A stretch of 64,000 bases of DNA from positions 124,001 through 188,000 of the forward strand of contig NW_023501084.1 in the NCBI RefSeq assembly GCF_014066305.1. Direction: 5' to 3'. Of the stretch, positions 44,589-55,852 are shown one piece after another. The notes beneath the pieces were generated by a model. That model did not search any database, was not told the origin of the DNA, and saw only the letters and a program-made list of their open reading frames with translations. A program made the translations under genes and the position numbers. Source of the DNA: Letharia columbiana. Lineage: Eukaryota; Ascomycota; Lecanoromycetes; Lecanorales; Parmeliaceae. The first letter of the stretch is position 1. Each line of letters begins with the position of its first letter.

Positions 44589-46195
44589 GGCAGGAGGGGC
44601 AGAACTGTGTTTGAGCCAAGGTTGATGATCACGGGCTGTCGGCGGTGTTGCAAGACACGATGCGGGTGTCTTGATAAATGTTGTCACAGCCTGAATGAGA
44701 GGATAGTGAGCTGGAGTTTCGTAGGATAGACGCAAAGAAGGAGCAGTGATGAATAGGATTGACGACACCTGTAAACTATTGTGGTTCCGCGTGCACAAAA
44801 AACCTGCATAGAAACAAAACAGTTCATGTTAGTGATCTTGAACATCGTAAATGATAAAAGAGTTCGGACATTTTGTCAGGGTCTTTATTTGGGTTTCTTC
44901 TCTTCTGGCTTTTTCTGATTTCTTCCCCTTTTTCTTTCTTTTTTCCTCTCGATCTTTTTCTACCCTCGGAAACAGATGTCCTACATCTCTGCCTACGGGA
45001 AGGGGGCAGATCACGAGCTAGCCTCCCCACTCTCATCTAGAATGACTAGACCGGACTTGTTGATGCCCGTCGACTTCGGGGTCCGTTATGGTGAGTTTTG
45101 TCGTAACATGCGGGTTGGCAGGGTGTGGGAAACTTTTTGGAGAAGGGATCTACGAGGGAAAGGGAAAGGGAAAGGGAAAGGTGAAAGGTTGACTGGCTGG
45201 CTGGCTGGTAATTTTCAAAGTCTAAATGTTGGGCTAGAGAAGCTGGTTAGTGAAAAGCTCCATCCTACACCACTTATATACCAAATAAACAAACAACTGA
45301 GGAGTTCGAGCCAATCGGGCCTTTGGAAATATCAACACTAACCTCAACGCCGAATTCTGCTACCTATTTTCTGTGAATGAATGCCCGGAGTATCCCCTTA
45401 TTCTGCCCCTCGAACAGACGAGTAGGTAGGTCTGATAGATATGTTGCGGCGTCCTCACAGGGCCCATAAGATCGACACTAGCGCCTTCTAAGCGAGGCAG
45501 TTCATACGAACATCGAAGCACTGGCGAGAGTATTTCTCAAGCATTGCCGTACATGAATCCTCGGACAAAAATTCCTTTGCAGATGAAAATCCAATGAGAC
45601 GGTCGATATTTGAACTTCGAGTCCTCGAACCGCGAAAAAAGGTTAAGTAGGCAGCTGGATCAGGTTTCTGTATTGACAATTTTTGTTTTCAGTAAGCGCA
45701 AACAATTAGACCACGCGCGTGTCAACCAATGTGATTTCATTCGTTCGTTTCATCATTTCCAGTAGAGAAAAGGTTGGTCTTATAATGATATATATCACTG
45801 GTGTTTGAGGGCTCCGCTTACGTGGAGGCTGAAGAGGGTTTCCCAGATGTGTTTGCGGAGCCGACATGGCGGAGTAATCGAGCTCAAGATTGACGGTCAC
45901 ACAGGCTATTACTGCGCCAATGGATGGATTGCGGGCATAGTTAGGGTGACAAAGTACGTAGATTGCGGTTTTTCGTTACCGTTTGTTGATACCCTGTGAG
46001 GAACGATGACCCCAACCTGATGAGGCCAAACCAAGAAGATACGGGCGGAAAGGTTTCCTCAATCACTGCATGTCTTCGAATTTAGCCCAGCAGAGTCTAG
46101 ATCTCTCATACGGCAACGAAAGATTGTGAATACCTTCTGCCGCTGTACCTAGATGCTTTGGAATATCTGCACCATCATCTCATATCTGAATCATG
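44589..46195. other. intergenic with dispersed repeat copy 3
   Basis: 1.6 kb between D and PEX1. It holds a pyrimidine-rich tract (44880-44970) and then the repeat. 45290-46195 has only short ORFs with no motif. Confidence 0.5.
44972..45280 (+). repeat. unclassified dispersed repeat, copy 3
   Basis: Block order is CTCTGCCTACGGG, CTAGAATGACTAGACCGG, TTGATGCCCGTCG, CTACGAGGGAAAGG with (GGGAAA)n at 45155-45181, GGCTGGTAATT and TGTTGGGCTAGAGAAGCTGG. It matches copy 2 over its whole length and copy 1 in part. Confidence 0.65.
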
Positions 46196-49100
46196 TCACA
46201 TCAAGCTACTCCTTCCCCCAACTTCTGTAGGTCCCTGCCCATTTGGCATCTCGCCATTCCTGCCAACGACAAACTCCCTATAGATGCGCTCCAGCCTCCT
46301 CCTCTCATCTGCACCGACCGAGCTTCTCGTTGTAGCAAGCGAAGCTTCAATATGTTTCCACTCAATCACGACCTCTTGCTTCGACCCCGCCTGTATACCA
46401 TCCCTGTTGGCGTTGTCCTTGGAAGATGGCTCAGTGATTCCACGTCGTGCATGTCGATCCTTTCGCTTGGCAAGCTTGATTGCATCCAGCTTCGCAATGA
46501 CTGCTGCGTACTCTGTTGCCTGCTTTGCGCGACTCATGGCGGGAACTGCGCCGTTTACGGTGTCCTCCTTGCCAAAGCGAAATTGTAGAATATCTTGTTT
46601 CGAGGCGCTGCTGTACTTCTTATTGTTTCTACGACTCTTGGAATTGATGTCACCGTTGATACTATGGTCACCTAGTACATCGTGGATTGCTTCGAGATGT
46701 GCGTTGTAGATGACAGCCTGCAGATCGGCGCCTGAGTAGCCTGCTGTTCGATGGGCAACCTCCGAGAGACTCTTGTGCTGATATGCCGCATCCAGGATGT
46801 CTTGGCTGATGGACAGCTTCTTACTTAGCGCTCGAAGAATGTCCAGTCGGTCATCCAAGCTGGGCATATCACAGAGCAGCGACTTATCAAGGCGACCTGG
46901 TCTTAGTAGAGCAGGATCAATCAAGTCAGGTCGAGAAGTCGCAGCCAGCACGTAGACCCCGGAGAGACCCTCTGCACCATCCATCTGCGTCAGAAGCTGG
47001 TTCACCACACGATCCGTGACGCCTGTAGAATCATGGCCTCGCTTCGGTGCGATGCTGTCAAATTCGTCGAAGAAAAGCACACATGGTCTCGCTGATTCAG
47101 CTCTGTCAAAGAGATCACGGACACTTTTCTCGCTAGCACCAATGTATTTGTTCAAGATCTCTGGACCTTTCACGCTGATGAAGTTCAGGCCACACTCGCC
47201 AGCTACCGCGCTTGCAAGCAATGTCTTGCCGCAACCTGGGTAGCCGTAAAGTAGGAGACCAGAGCGTAGGCGGAGAGGGCACTGTGCGAAGATCGGAGCG
47301 TAGGTGGTAGGGTACTGCAATGTTTCGAGGAGGATCTTGCGAGTTTCTAGCAGCCCTCCGATGGAATCAAACGTAGTCTTGGATGACTGCAGGGTTACAT
47401 TCCTGAGAGATGCGGGAGTGAAGCCTTTCAGAGCATTCTCGAAATCCACTTTCTTGAGGACGATGTTCGACTCTTCAGCGGGATCTGAGGCTGTGTCAAC
47501 GGATCTGATCAAAGCTTCACTCTTTGCTCGAGAAACAAGGAGCACTAAGTCACCCGGCATGTAGCCATCAGTCTGCCCTGCTAATTCAAGGAAGTCTAGG
47601 CTGCGATCGACTTGGAACTTTTCGGATCCATCTGCAAGCTCCGAGCGAGAGGATTCACCCATCCAAGCGGCCTCAATATCTTGGCTACTGCCGCGTGAGT
47701 GGCCATTCGCACCATTGGCTGATGACCTTCCATCGCGAGATTGACCGGTGAGAGCTTGCAGCACTTGCCGCCGACCGTCTTTGTCTGGCACCTTCAGCGC
47801 TACTATTTCCCTCATGACGTTGCCTCCAATAATGACGTTGTTCAGCGCTTCTTTCGCTTGCGACGTTGCCAAGATCACCACATGCGAGTCGAGGCTGCAG
47901 TACTGGCGCACGAGAGCGCACACTATCTCACTGATCTGTCGGCTGCGGCCATTGTCGTTTGTCTGAAGCTCTGTCTCGGCGGGACAGAGTTTGTCAAGGT
48001 CGTCTAGGATGACAAGCGCGCGGCCTCCTGATCTAGCACCCCAAGATGCGGTCATGAACAGTCGACTCAGACTATCTTTGATTGTAGAGACTCGGGTCTC
48101 GTCGGTCGTCAGCTTGCGACAGGGGAAGTAGCTTGTGTGAAATAGATCGAACGTGCGCAGTCGATGGCCAAGTAAGCGTGCCAGAGATGATTTGCCAGAG
48201 CCGAGGCCACCAGTCAATAGAACAGACGAACAGTGCGACAGGTTGGCGGTGAGCTGGTTGATAAGGCTGTCAATGCCGATTATGGAGGGGAACTCAATTG
48301 GAAGTGGGTCAGCGTTGATAGCGGTTGATTTTGAGGTACTAAAAGGATTTGGTATTCCCTGTTGCACTTGGATGGCACCCTTGATCTCTGAGCCTATGCA
48401 CCACTTCACAGAAACCTTAGCAGACTCCCTGCCGTCGTGCGAAGGTACCTCCAGCCGGACAAGTCCTCCTTCCCAATCCTGGCTTTCAATGTCTTGTGGG
48501 ATTCTGGGCAGAACGAGGCCGTTCGTGAGGGGCCCATCTAGCATGCCTGCCTCATCCTGTTCCACGCTTGCATAATAAGCCCGAATTTTCTCAGCTGCTG
48601 CTTCACGGCCTGCTTTGGATTGCCCGCCAAACTTGATGCCATCGACTTCTCCGAACTTCCCGATAATAGGGAAGATTTTTAGATTCTCAATTCCACTTCT
48701 TGGTACTGGAGGTGGCGCGGCTTCAATACGCACAAGGCCTCCAACAATGCCCTCACTGTTCAGAGCAGAGCAAAGGGCCGAAGAAAGAGCAACATGACGA
48801 GAATCAGGAGCATCGTCCCAGGCGAATAGCTTTGCAACAATCTTCGACGCAGGCTTCCCAGACTCGCTGGCTTCCATGTCTTTACTTCTCTGTTGCTGCT
48901 GCGGATCAAGTGAAATTTCGATCCCACCAGGTTTCACGACAGACACACACACGTATTCAAGACTTTTGAGAGCTTTGTTTGCTAGCAACTCTCGGTCTAC
49001 CCATAGCCCGAGGTTTCTATCATGAGTCTTGCCTTCATCGTGTTCGTCGAACAAATGAGCACACCGGCTTCTATCCACACCACGGAGGAAGACTGCGCTC

Positions 49101-50036
49101 GGTCCGGCACTTCCTCGATGACTGCGTTGCCTTGATGCCCCCATTCCACTTCTTCCGCCAGCACTTCGGCGCCCAGTGCTAGCAATACTCTGACTCGTGG
49201 TACGGTCATTATGCGATAGGCGAGGTCGTGTCTTAGGAGCCACAATGACCTCACCGTCCGGCGAGATCTTCGCAAATGGAGTCGAAGAAGGTTGTGGCGG
49301 AGTAAGAGAGCTAATGATGACATTTGCCGTGGAGGTTGGCGACAGGTGGATAGTCAAAGGATGAACTTGCTGAGCCTGGGCGGAAGGCGACGCAGCGAAA
49401 GAGGGGTTGGGTAAGGCTCGAACTTGGAATAATAGATTGGATTCGAGAAAACTCGCATGGAGCTCAATAACTGCGGCAGCCGTTAGCTTGCGTTCCCAGA
49501 TATGAGCGCGGGACACACTTGCTTTCCCAGTCTGCTGGAGTCAGCGGTTCAATATGAACTGTATGTGCCATGGGAGGATCCAGATGTAGAGATATACCCA
49601 CCTGCATTATGACCTTAGCATCCTTTAATGCAATCACCCCATCTCTCTGACCTTCTGGCCATCCATGAGACCCAGCATACGTCCGAACATTGCATCAATT
49701 TCCACCACTCCAATTTCGTCTTTGGGTCTTCTTCCAGTTCTGTCGGTGATTGACGTTGACTTTGCTGTACTTGCCATTCCTGTCCATCCGACGTATACAG
49801 AGCGTTGGGAAGCGCCATTGGGCCTTTTTAAGACTTGTTCAGTCGAGGACTCCTTGTACTGTAGCTCGACGACAACATTCTGGACGACCTAGCAATGTAT
49901 AAGTATTATGTCCATAAAGAGTAACCTGACTGCTTACAGCCTTTGCATTGTCAAGCAGTCCAACGATTGACCGAGGAACGTTAACAAAGCAGTTTTTGAG
50001 CTCTACGAGCTTGATTTCGGCCTGAGTTGGCGCCAT
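46196..50036 (-). CDS. PEX1: PEX1, peroxisomal AAA+ ATPase
   Basis: With PEX6, this ATPase forms the motor that pulls the PEX5 receptor out of the peroxisomal membrane. Four exons (49938-50036, 49652-49888, 49517-49601, 46196-49470) total 3696 nt, giving 1231 residues, normal for the family. The N-terminal double-psi barrel region includes ELKNCFVNVPRSIVGLL, SVYVGWTGM and VHIEPLTPADWE, then ELHASFLESNLLFQVRALPN. D1 has a Walker A GGLGSGKSS and VILDDLDKL. D2 has Walker A GYPGCGKT, FISVKGPEILNKYIGASEK, Walker B VLFFDEFDS, and the second region of homology with RPDLIDPALLRPGRLD. D2 is fully canonical, as expected. Start ATG 50036 gives the standard N-terminus. Divergent from MCM7 with about 358 bp between starts. 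Confidence 0.95.
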
Positions 50037-50254
50037 AGCTGGATTTTAGAACCTCTTGTGGCCGTCCAAGATGACTTAAGAGCGTTATGAAACCATCGAG
50101 GTTAGTAGCGAACTTCTCTTATTGCTCAACAACCAGAATTGGAGAAACTGTGTACCTTATGCTTTTCAACAGCCGAGGCAGGACCGAGCGGTTCGGAAGC
50201 ATTTACGGGCTTCGGGAGCGCTAACCCGAAAAGATACTAATTGATCGCGAAACG

Positions 50255-50260
50255 ACGCGT
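50255..50260. promoter_or_regulatory. MluI cell-cycle box (ACGCGT) upstream of MCM7
   Basis: ACGCGT lies 135 bp upstream of the MCM7 start codon, with a second partial CACGCGCC just after it (50263-50270). MBF-type complexes bind this box in yeasts and drive G1/S genes such as MCMs. Its use here is inferred. Confidence 0.55.
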
Positions 50261-50394
50261 CTCACGCGCCAAAGTGGTTGGCCTTCTCCATATCATATCG
50301 AGCACTTGGAAATGCTCCACAGCAAGCAAAACTCATGTGTTAGATCTCCTTCCCTTCTCGTAAGCAAACCAACAACTGTTCTCCAGCTGGATCA

Positions 50395-53017
50395 ATGGCG
50401 CTTCTCACCTTCCGATCGCCCGTGGACTACGCTGCACAACAAAGTAAGTGCCCCTTTCCTCTACTGGCCTTTCGGACATGAAGTACTGACAAGGACTACA
50501 GCTGCCTTCGAGGACTTCCTACTGAACTACAAATCTACGCAAACCGACCTAGACCTCGCAGCGACTGACGCCTTTCAAGATCTCAACATTGACGGAGATG
50601 GCACGAGCGATGAGTACGACTTTATGGATGATGTGGTAGATGGGAAGGCAGCCCGGCATGCTGGGCAGCATATAGAGCCTAAGAGAAAATACATGGATAT
50701 GCTACAGAAGGTGGCAGATCGACAGATAGGGGAAGTAACAATAGAGCTGGACGATTTGGACAATGTAAGTGAGCCCTCCGATTTTGTTCTCTACTTTCAC
50801 TGATCATCCGACATAGTATGAGAAAAGCTTTGGTGAGGAGGGTACGGGCTTACGATTAGTCGACTCGATCGAAAAGAATGCGAAACATTACATCGACGTT
50901 CTATCGCATGCAGTGGACAAAGTAATGCCGAAAGAGACGAAGGAGATTTCATTCAAAGACGATGTGCTTGATATCATCATGTCGCAGCGTGAGAAGAGGA
51001 ACGAGAGCGTGATGCTGGCAGCAGATAATGAGCTCGACCCTTCGCAGCCTGAAGCAATATTTCCTGCTGAGCTTACACGACGATACACTTTGGTTTTCAG
51101 ACCAATCAGTCCTGCCGGATCGGATAGCGACAGAAATACAAAGGCGCTTGCTGTTCGGAATGTGCGAGGAGAGCATCTAGGCCATCTTATCACTGTTAGA
51201 GGTATCACGACTAGGGTTTCTGACGTAAAACCCTCCGTACAAGTCAACGCGTACACCTGTGATCGATGTGGATGCGAGATATTTCAGCCTGTCACCTCAA
51301 AGCAATTTACCCCAATGACGGAATGTCCCTCAGATGAATGCAAGCAGAACAACTCCAAGGGTCAACTATTCCTATCAACGCGGGCATCGAAATTTCTGCC
51401 TTTCCAAGAAGTTAAGATACAGGAAATGGCTGATCAAGTACCTGTTGGCCATATCCCTCGGACACTAACCGTTCATTGTCATGGAACCTTGACGAGACAG
51501 ATCAACCCTGGCGATGTCATTGATGTGGCGGGAATCTTCCTCCCAACGCCGTACACAGGCTTCAAAGCTATCCGTGCTGGTCTTCTGACAGATACCTACC
51601 TCGAGGCTCAACATGTCAATCAACACAAAAAGGCATACGATGATCTGGTCTTTGATGCCAAGACGTTCCGAAGAATCGAGCAATACAAGCATTCAGGTCA
51701 CATGTACGAGTACCTCTCGAGGTCCATCGCTCCGGAAATCTATGGTCATCAAGATGTGAAGAAGGCGCTTTTACTGCTCCTGATCGGCGGTGTCACCAAA
51801 GAAATGGGCGACGGAATGCGAATACGTGGAGACATCAACATCTGCCTTATGGGTGATCCTGGTGTGGCTAAATCTCAACTTCTCAAGTACATCACCAAAG
51901 TAGCTCCTCGGGGTGTTTACACTACCGGACGTGGAAGCAGCGGTGTCGGACTGACAGCAGCCGTCATGCGAGATCCAGTCACAGACGAGATGGTGCTGGA
52001 AGGAGGTGCTCTAGTCCTGGCAGACAACGGTATCTGCTGTATCGATGAATTCGATAAGATGGACGATGGAGACCGAACAGCCATCCACGAAGTCATGGAA
52101 CAACAGACAATCTCGATCTCAAAAGCTGGCATCACAACGTCCCTCAATGCTCGGACATCAATCCTCGCCGCAGCCAATCCCCTCTATGGCCGCTACAACC
52201 CACGAATCTCTCCCGTGGAAAACATCAATCTTCCCGCCGCACTCCTTTCACGTTTTGATGTTCTCTTCCTCATGCTTGACCAGCCCAGTCGCGAGTCGGA
52301 CGAAGAGCTAGCCCAACATGTGACCTATGTCCACATGAACAACAAGCATCCAGAAACCACGGGCGTGATCTTCACTCCTCACGAAGTTCGCCAGTACATT
52401 GCTCAAGCTCGAAGTTGGCGGCCAACGGTGCCCAAGGAGGTTTCGGAGTACATGGTTGGCGCATACGTGCGTATGCGCCAACAGCAGAAACGTGATGAAG
52501 GTGGCCAGAAGCATTTCACCCACACCTCGCCTCGCACACTTCTAGGTGTCCTTCGACTCTCGCAAGCATTGGCTCGACTACGCTTCTCTTCACAAGTTGT
52601 CACTGACGATGTTGACGAGGCTTTACGACTGGTAGAAGTCAGCAAAGCAAGCTTGTACAACGACTCAAGAGGAGCGGCTGATCAAAGCCCAAGCAGCAAG
52701 ATTTACAATCTTGTCAGGGCGATGAAGGATAGTGGGGCGGCGGCTATCGGAGATGGGAGTAGAGGAGAGTTGAGCATTAAGAAGGTCAGGGAAAGAATTA
52801 TTGCGAAAGGTTTCACGGAGGATCAGTTCAGCCAGGCGTTGGATGAGTATGCTTTGCTTGACGTAAGCCACCCATTCCCTTTGCCCAGTGGAGGCATCGC
52901 TGACAAGAAGCTCCACAGGTATGGCAAACGGCTGCGGAAGGTACTCGTCTTGTTTTCATCGAGTCTGGAGATGCTGATGGGGACATGGACATGGATGGAG
53001 ACGATGATATGTTCTAG
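50395..53017 (+). CDS. MCM7: MCM7, replicative helicase subunit
   Basis: Subunit of the MCM2-7 hexamer that unwinds DNA at replication origins. Four exons (50395-50443, 50502-50764, 50817-52862, 52919-53017) total 2457 nt, giving 818 residues. Start [13 protein letters not shown]. The N-terminal domain has the zinc-binding cysteines CDRCGCEIF and CPSDEC. The AAA+ core has Walker [14 protein letters not shown], Walker [12 protein letters not shown], sensor 1 [14 protein letters not shown] and the arginine finger in [13 protein letters not shown]7-specific stretches include [21 protein letters not shown]. The C-terminal winged helix follows and the tail is acidic ([13 protein letters not shown]). 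All introns are short and canonical. Confidence 0.96.
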
Positions 53018-53616
53018 ATGGAGTGCTATTCATGGCGTCTGGCTTCATTTGACTGCTACTTGCAAGATTATAGCTTGTACAAATTAGCGAGCAGTTGGCA
53101 ATGTATTTGAGACCAGACCGAAATACCGATTTGGATAATGATACCCTCAGGAGCCCCGAGGAAACAGCATCGGCATCCGTGTTCAGAGAGAGACCCTAGG
53201 ATCTCTCTATTAACATCATATGGACGTGAGGCCTCAACCTGACGCAAAGGGGTCAACGATGCATATTTTTTAGGAAAGGATGGCCATGTTCCATACGCAC
53301 AAGGCACTTCACCAACTTCGCGAACACAGATAGTCTAGTCGTTGTGCCATTCATGGTAGGCGGTAGCCCAAACGTGCGCCTAGAGGTATGTCTCTCTAGG
53401 TAGGAACTTTTTGTAGGTGTAGTATTATCCATGTAGAATAAAGCGTTTTACAACAACGCTATTCCACTGTGTGGATGGAAAGGAGGTGAAGACAAAAAAG
53501 CAAAGCTCGCCGTTTTCGGGAAGGCGTGGCATGGGCCTATCTCAATTCAATTCTTCTTGACGATGCAAGGTACAACAAAATGTGAATTTTCTGCCTGATA
53601 TAACGCATTTCGATCC
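53018..53616. other. intergenic, nothing recognised
   Basis: About 600 bp between the 3' ends of MCM7 and the next minus-strand gene. Only short ORFs. Confidence 0.5.
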
Positions 53617-54100
53617 TCAGACATTATAGCCAAACTCGCCTTGCAGCAAACCTGCCGACGAAATTCTTGCGCTGAAAGCGAGCTTCAAATCAGCAGCTGC
53701 GAAATTTGATTGCCCCCCTCTTCCACCAGAAGCCTTCTATATCGCAAACCAATCAATTGTCGTCAGACACAACCAAATCATCACTCACCTCGATAATCAC
53801 ACGGCTCGAGTTCAGCTCGAGTCTGCAAGGAGGATGCGGGATTCCGGCTTCCACCCGTTCAAGGGTCGAGTCAGTAGGCACTTCGGCGAGACGGTACGCG
53901 ACATGACGTCCGTATACAGAGTGAAGAGGCTGGATATTAGAGGGGTTTAAGAGCTGATCAATTGCGTGTAGCTTGGCCCAGACGCTGCATATCTGAGCTG
54001 TGAGTCTAGACATGCACATGCCCGACCCGTGTACTGCAGTGGCTAATTGGAGGGTAGACTTCGATATACGATGTGTGTGCGGCCGTACAGACTCGATCAT
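53617..54100 (-). CDS. small unrecognised protein, head-to-head with the NEDP1-like gene
   Basis: Two exons (53789-54100 and 53617-53736) around a 52-nt GTGAGT...GATATAG intron total 432 nt, giving 143 residues from ATG 54100. An in-frame ATG at 54208 would extend it by 36 codons but would overlap the first exon of the opposite gene. The sequence is protein-like throughout: AQICSVWAKLHAIDQLLNP, YGRHVAYRLAEVPTDSTL, CRLELNSSRVIIE and an Ala/Ser/Gly-rich end. No family recognised. Its start codon lies only 27 bp from that of the plus-strand protease gene, so the two must share a promoter or overlap in their leaders. Confidence 0.55.
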
Positions 54101-54127
54101 GGAGACTGCGGCTAAGAGTTGATAGTG

Positions 54128-55015
54128 ATGAAAGAGGATATCGACACACTGAAGAATGACTGGTTGACGGACAACGTATGAAGGGTTACACCTGCGAGAC
54201 CTGGGCATGGCTAATGGATCGTGCAGAGCATATCATTCTGGGAAGAGTACGTCCATCACCAGGCTTAGGCTCGTCCTAGCACTATACGGCCACACCAAAA
54301 AGAACTTTCGTTCAGCGGGCTTACAGCGTCTACAGGTACCTCGAACGCGAATACCTCAATCAATACAAAAATGCCCACATCGTCCTCCTCCGCCCATCCA
54401 TGTCCTTCATGCTCATGCAGACCCCTGACCCTCACACACTCAAAGAAGCCCTCCCCAATTTTTCACGTACAACTCACATCTTCCTCCCCATCAACGACTG
54501 CCGCAATCCCTCAATCGCCGAAGGCGGCTCACACTGGTCCCTGCTCCTTGTGAGCGTCGTCGACGGCGTGGCATTTCACTATGATAGCCTCAACCCCGCA
54601 AATAGGAACGAAGCTGGGTTGGCAGCGAGAAAGATTGGTCAGTTGTTGGGAAGACAGCTCCAGTTCATCGATCTGGCGGATTCCCCGCAACAGGAGAACA
54701 GCAGTGATTGTGGGGTTTTTGTTTGCATACAGATGAGACATTTGCTATTGAGAAAGCTGCTGATGGCGCATGCGAAGGAGAAGGTTAGTATGAGCATGGG
54801 AGGGAAGAGTGTGGATGCTACGCAAGGGAGGAAAGAGATGCTGAGGATTATTGAGGGGTTTAGAAAGGAAGGAGAGAGGCGGAGGTCGTAAGTGTTCGAC
54901 GTGACCCATGTATTAAATGTCTTTGCTGATCGTGGGCAGATCGAGTGCAAGTCCCTCACAGAGCCACAAGCATTCGAGCCAGAAGCCTTCGAGGAGCCCT
55001 CCGAGAATTGAGTGA
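54128..55015 (+). CDS. Ulp1-family cysteine protease, NEDP1/SENP8-like deneddylase
   Basis: Ulp1-type protease, closest by eye to SENP8/NEDP1, which processes NEDD8 and removes it from conjugates. Four exons (54128-54175, 54227-54246, 54336-54887, 54940-55015) total 696 nt, giving 231 residues. The N-terminus reads DIDTLKNDWLTDN, then SISFWEEYLEREYLNQYK across a 20-nt microexon. The catalytic set is in place: His in GGSHWSLLL, Asp in HYDSLNP, Gln in SPQQENSSD and Cys in SDCGVFV. The C-terminal tail is Ser/Arg-rich (SPSQSHKHSSQKPSRSPP). The start at ATG 54128 is the only in-frame Met before KNDW. A missing upstream exon is possible, since relatives often begin a little earlier. Confidence 0.82.
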
Positions 55016-55852
55016 AAGGCACATCGATCTAGCGAATGATGGTGGTCGCATCGGTTTGCCGTTGCATGCTTGAGCGTCGGCGCTATCAGGGAAACTCCTC
55101 GGGACACACTGCAAAACATACTGCAGATTATACTGCAGAAAATACTGGCTAGTCAATAGCTGTAGCAACATGATATGCAGGTATATTGCAAGGCTTCAAG
55201 CTGGCGCTGCTGCTCCACTGGTGGCCAGCCTTCCACTTTTCAACACCAACTTTCTGACCTCACATCTAAAGTGATCACGCCTGTCCTCGTGCGTATAGCA
55301 ATATCCATCATGTCTACCGTCCTTCTGCGGCTCCTCTATGTCTGCATCGAGTCCTCCGGGCTTACATGATTGGGCAAGAAGGTGGGCTTTTGCCGCTGCG
55401 TTAGCGGATGAAAGGGAAGCGTGGACTTCGACAAGGGCGAGTCTGCCTTTTGGGTCTGTGTGGTGCTCGAAGTCCTTTCGAGTCACGGTTTACACGCTGG
55501 ATACGGGGCCTGTAAGGCGGCTTGAGGGGATAGCAGCGATTACGTCAAGCGCTGGTAGAAGTCAATGGGACGCCGCGATGTGCAATATATTAATTTGATG
55601 GCGACGTCCTGTTGGCTGAGGCTGGTAGTAGTGTATTCCTCGATATTTTGTCACAGAGAGATACGGGTAGTCACGTGGAACCCGCTAAAAAAATCGTATC
55701 CCGAGACTCCGTCTTTAGTCCCACGACACTTCAAATTACACACACTCTTACTCCGCACACACGGTCCAGCTCAAGACAGGCAAATCATCAACATCAATAT
55801 CGGCATCGGCCTCCTTTCCCAGAAGGCAGCACCTTTCAACAGGCCCGCCACC
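55016..55852. other. intergenic with one small candidate ORF
   Basis: Upstream region of the FAR1-domain gene. A minus-strand ORF (55196-55486) is listed separately. Three repeated CTGCAG-AT(T/A)ATACTG motifs lie at 55108-55146. Confidence 0.4.
55196..55486 (-). CDS. small protein-like ORF without a clear start
   Basis: About 96 codons, hydrophilic and protein-like (KDFEHHTDPKGRLALVEVH, SSANAAAKAHLLAQSC, GYCYTHEDRRDHF). Short fungal proteins with an EHHTDP motif and an Ala-rich helix are common, but I cannot name a family. The frame opens at GTG, not ATG, and a TAA lies two codons upstream, so the 5' end is either in an unseen exon or broken. Confidence 0.33.
   Translation of the reverse strand: MTRKDFEHHTDPKGRLALVEVHASLSSANAAAKAHLLAQSCKPGGLDADIEEPQKDGRHDGYCYTHEDRRDHFRCEVRKLVLKSGRLATSGAAAPA

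Noticed and set aside
46193..46709. Plus ORFs within PEX1
   Set aside because: Shadows of the PEX1 coding strand.
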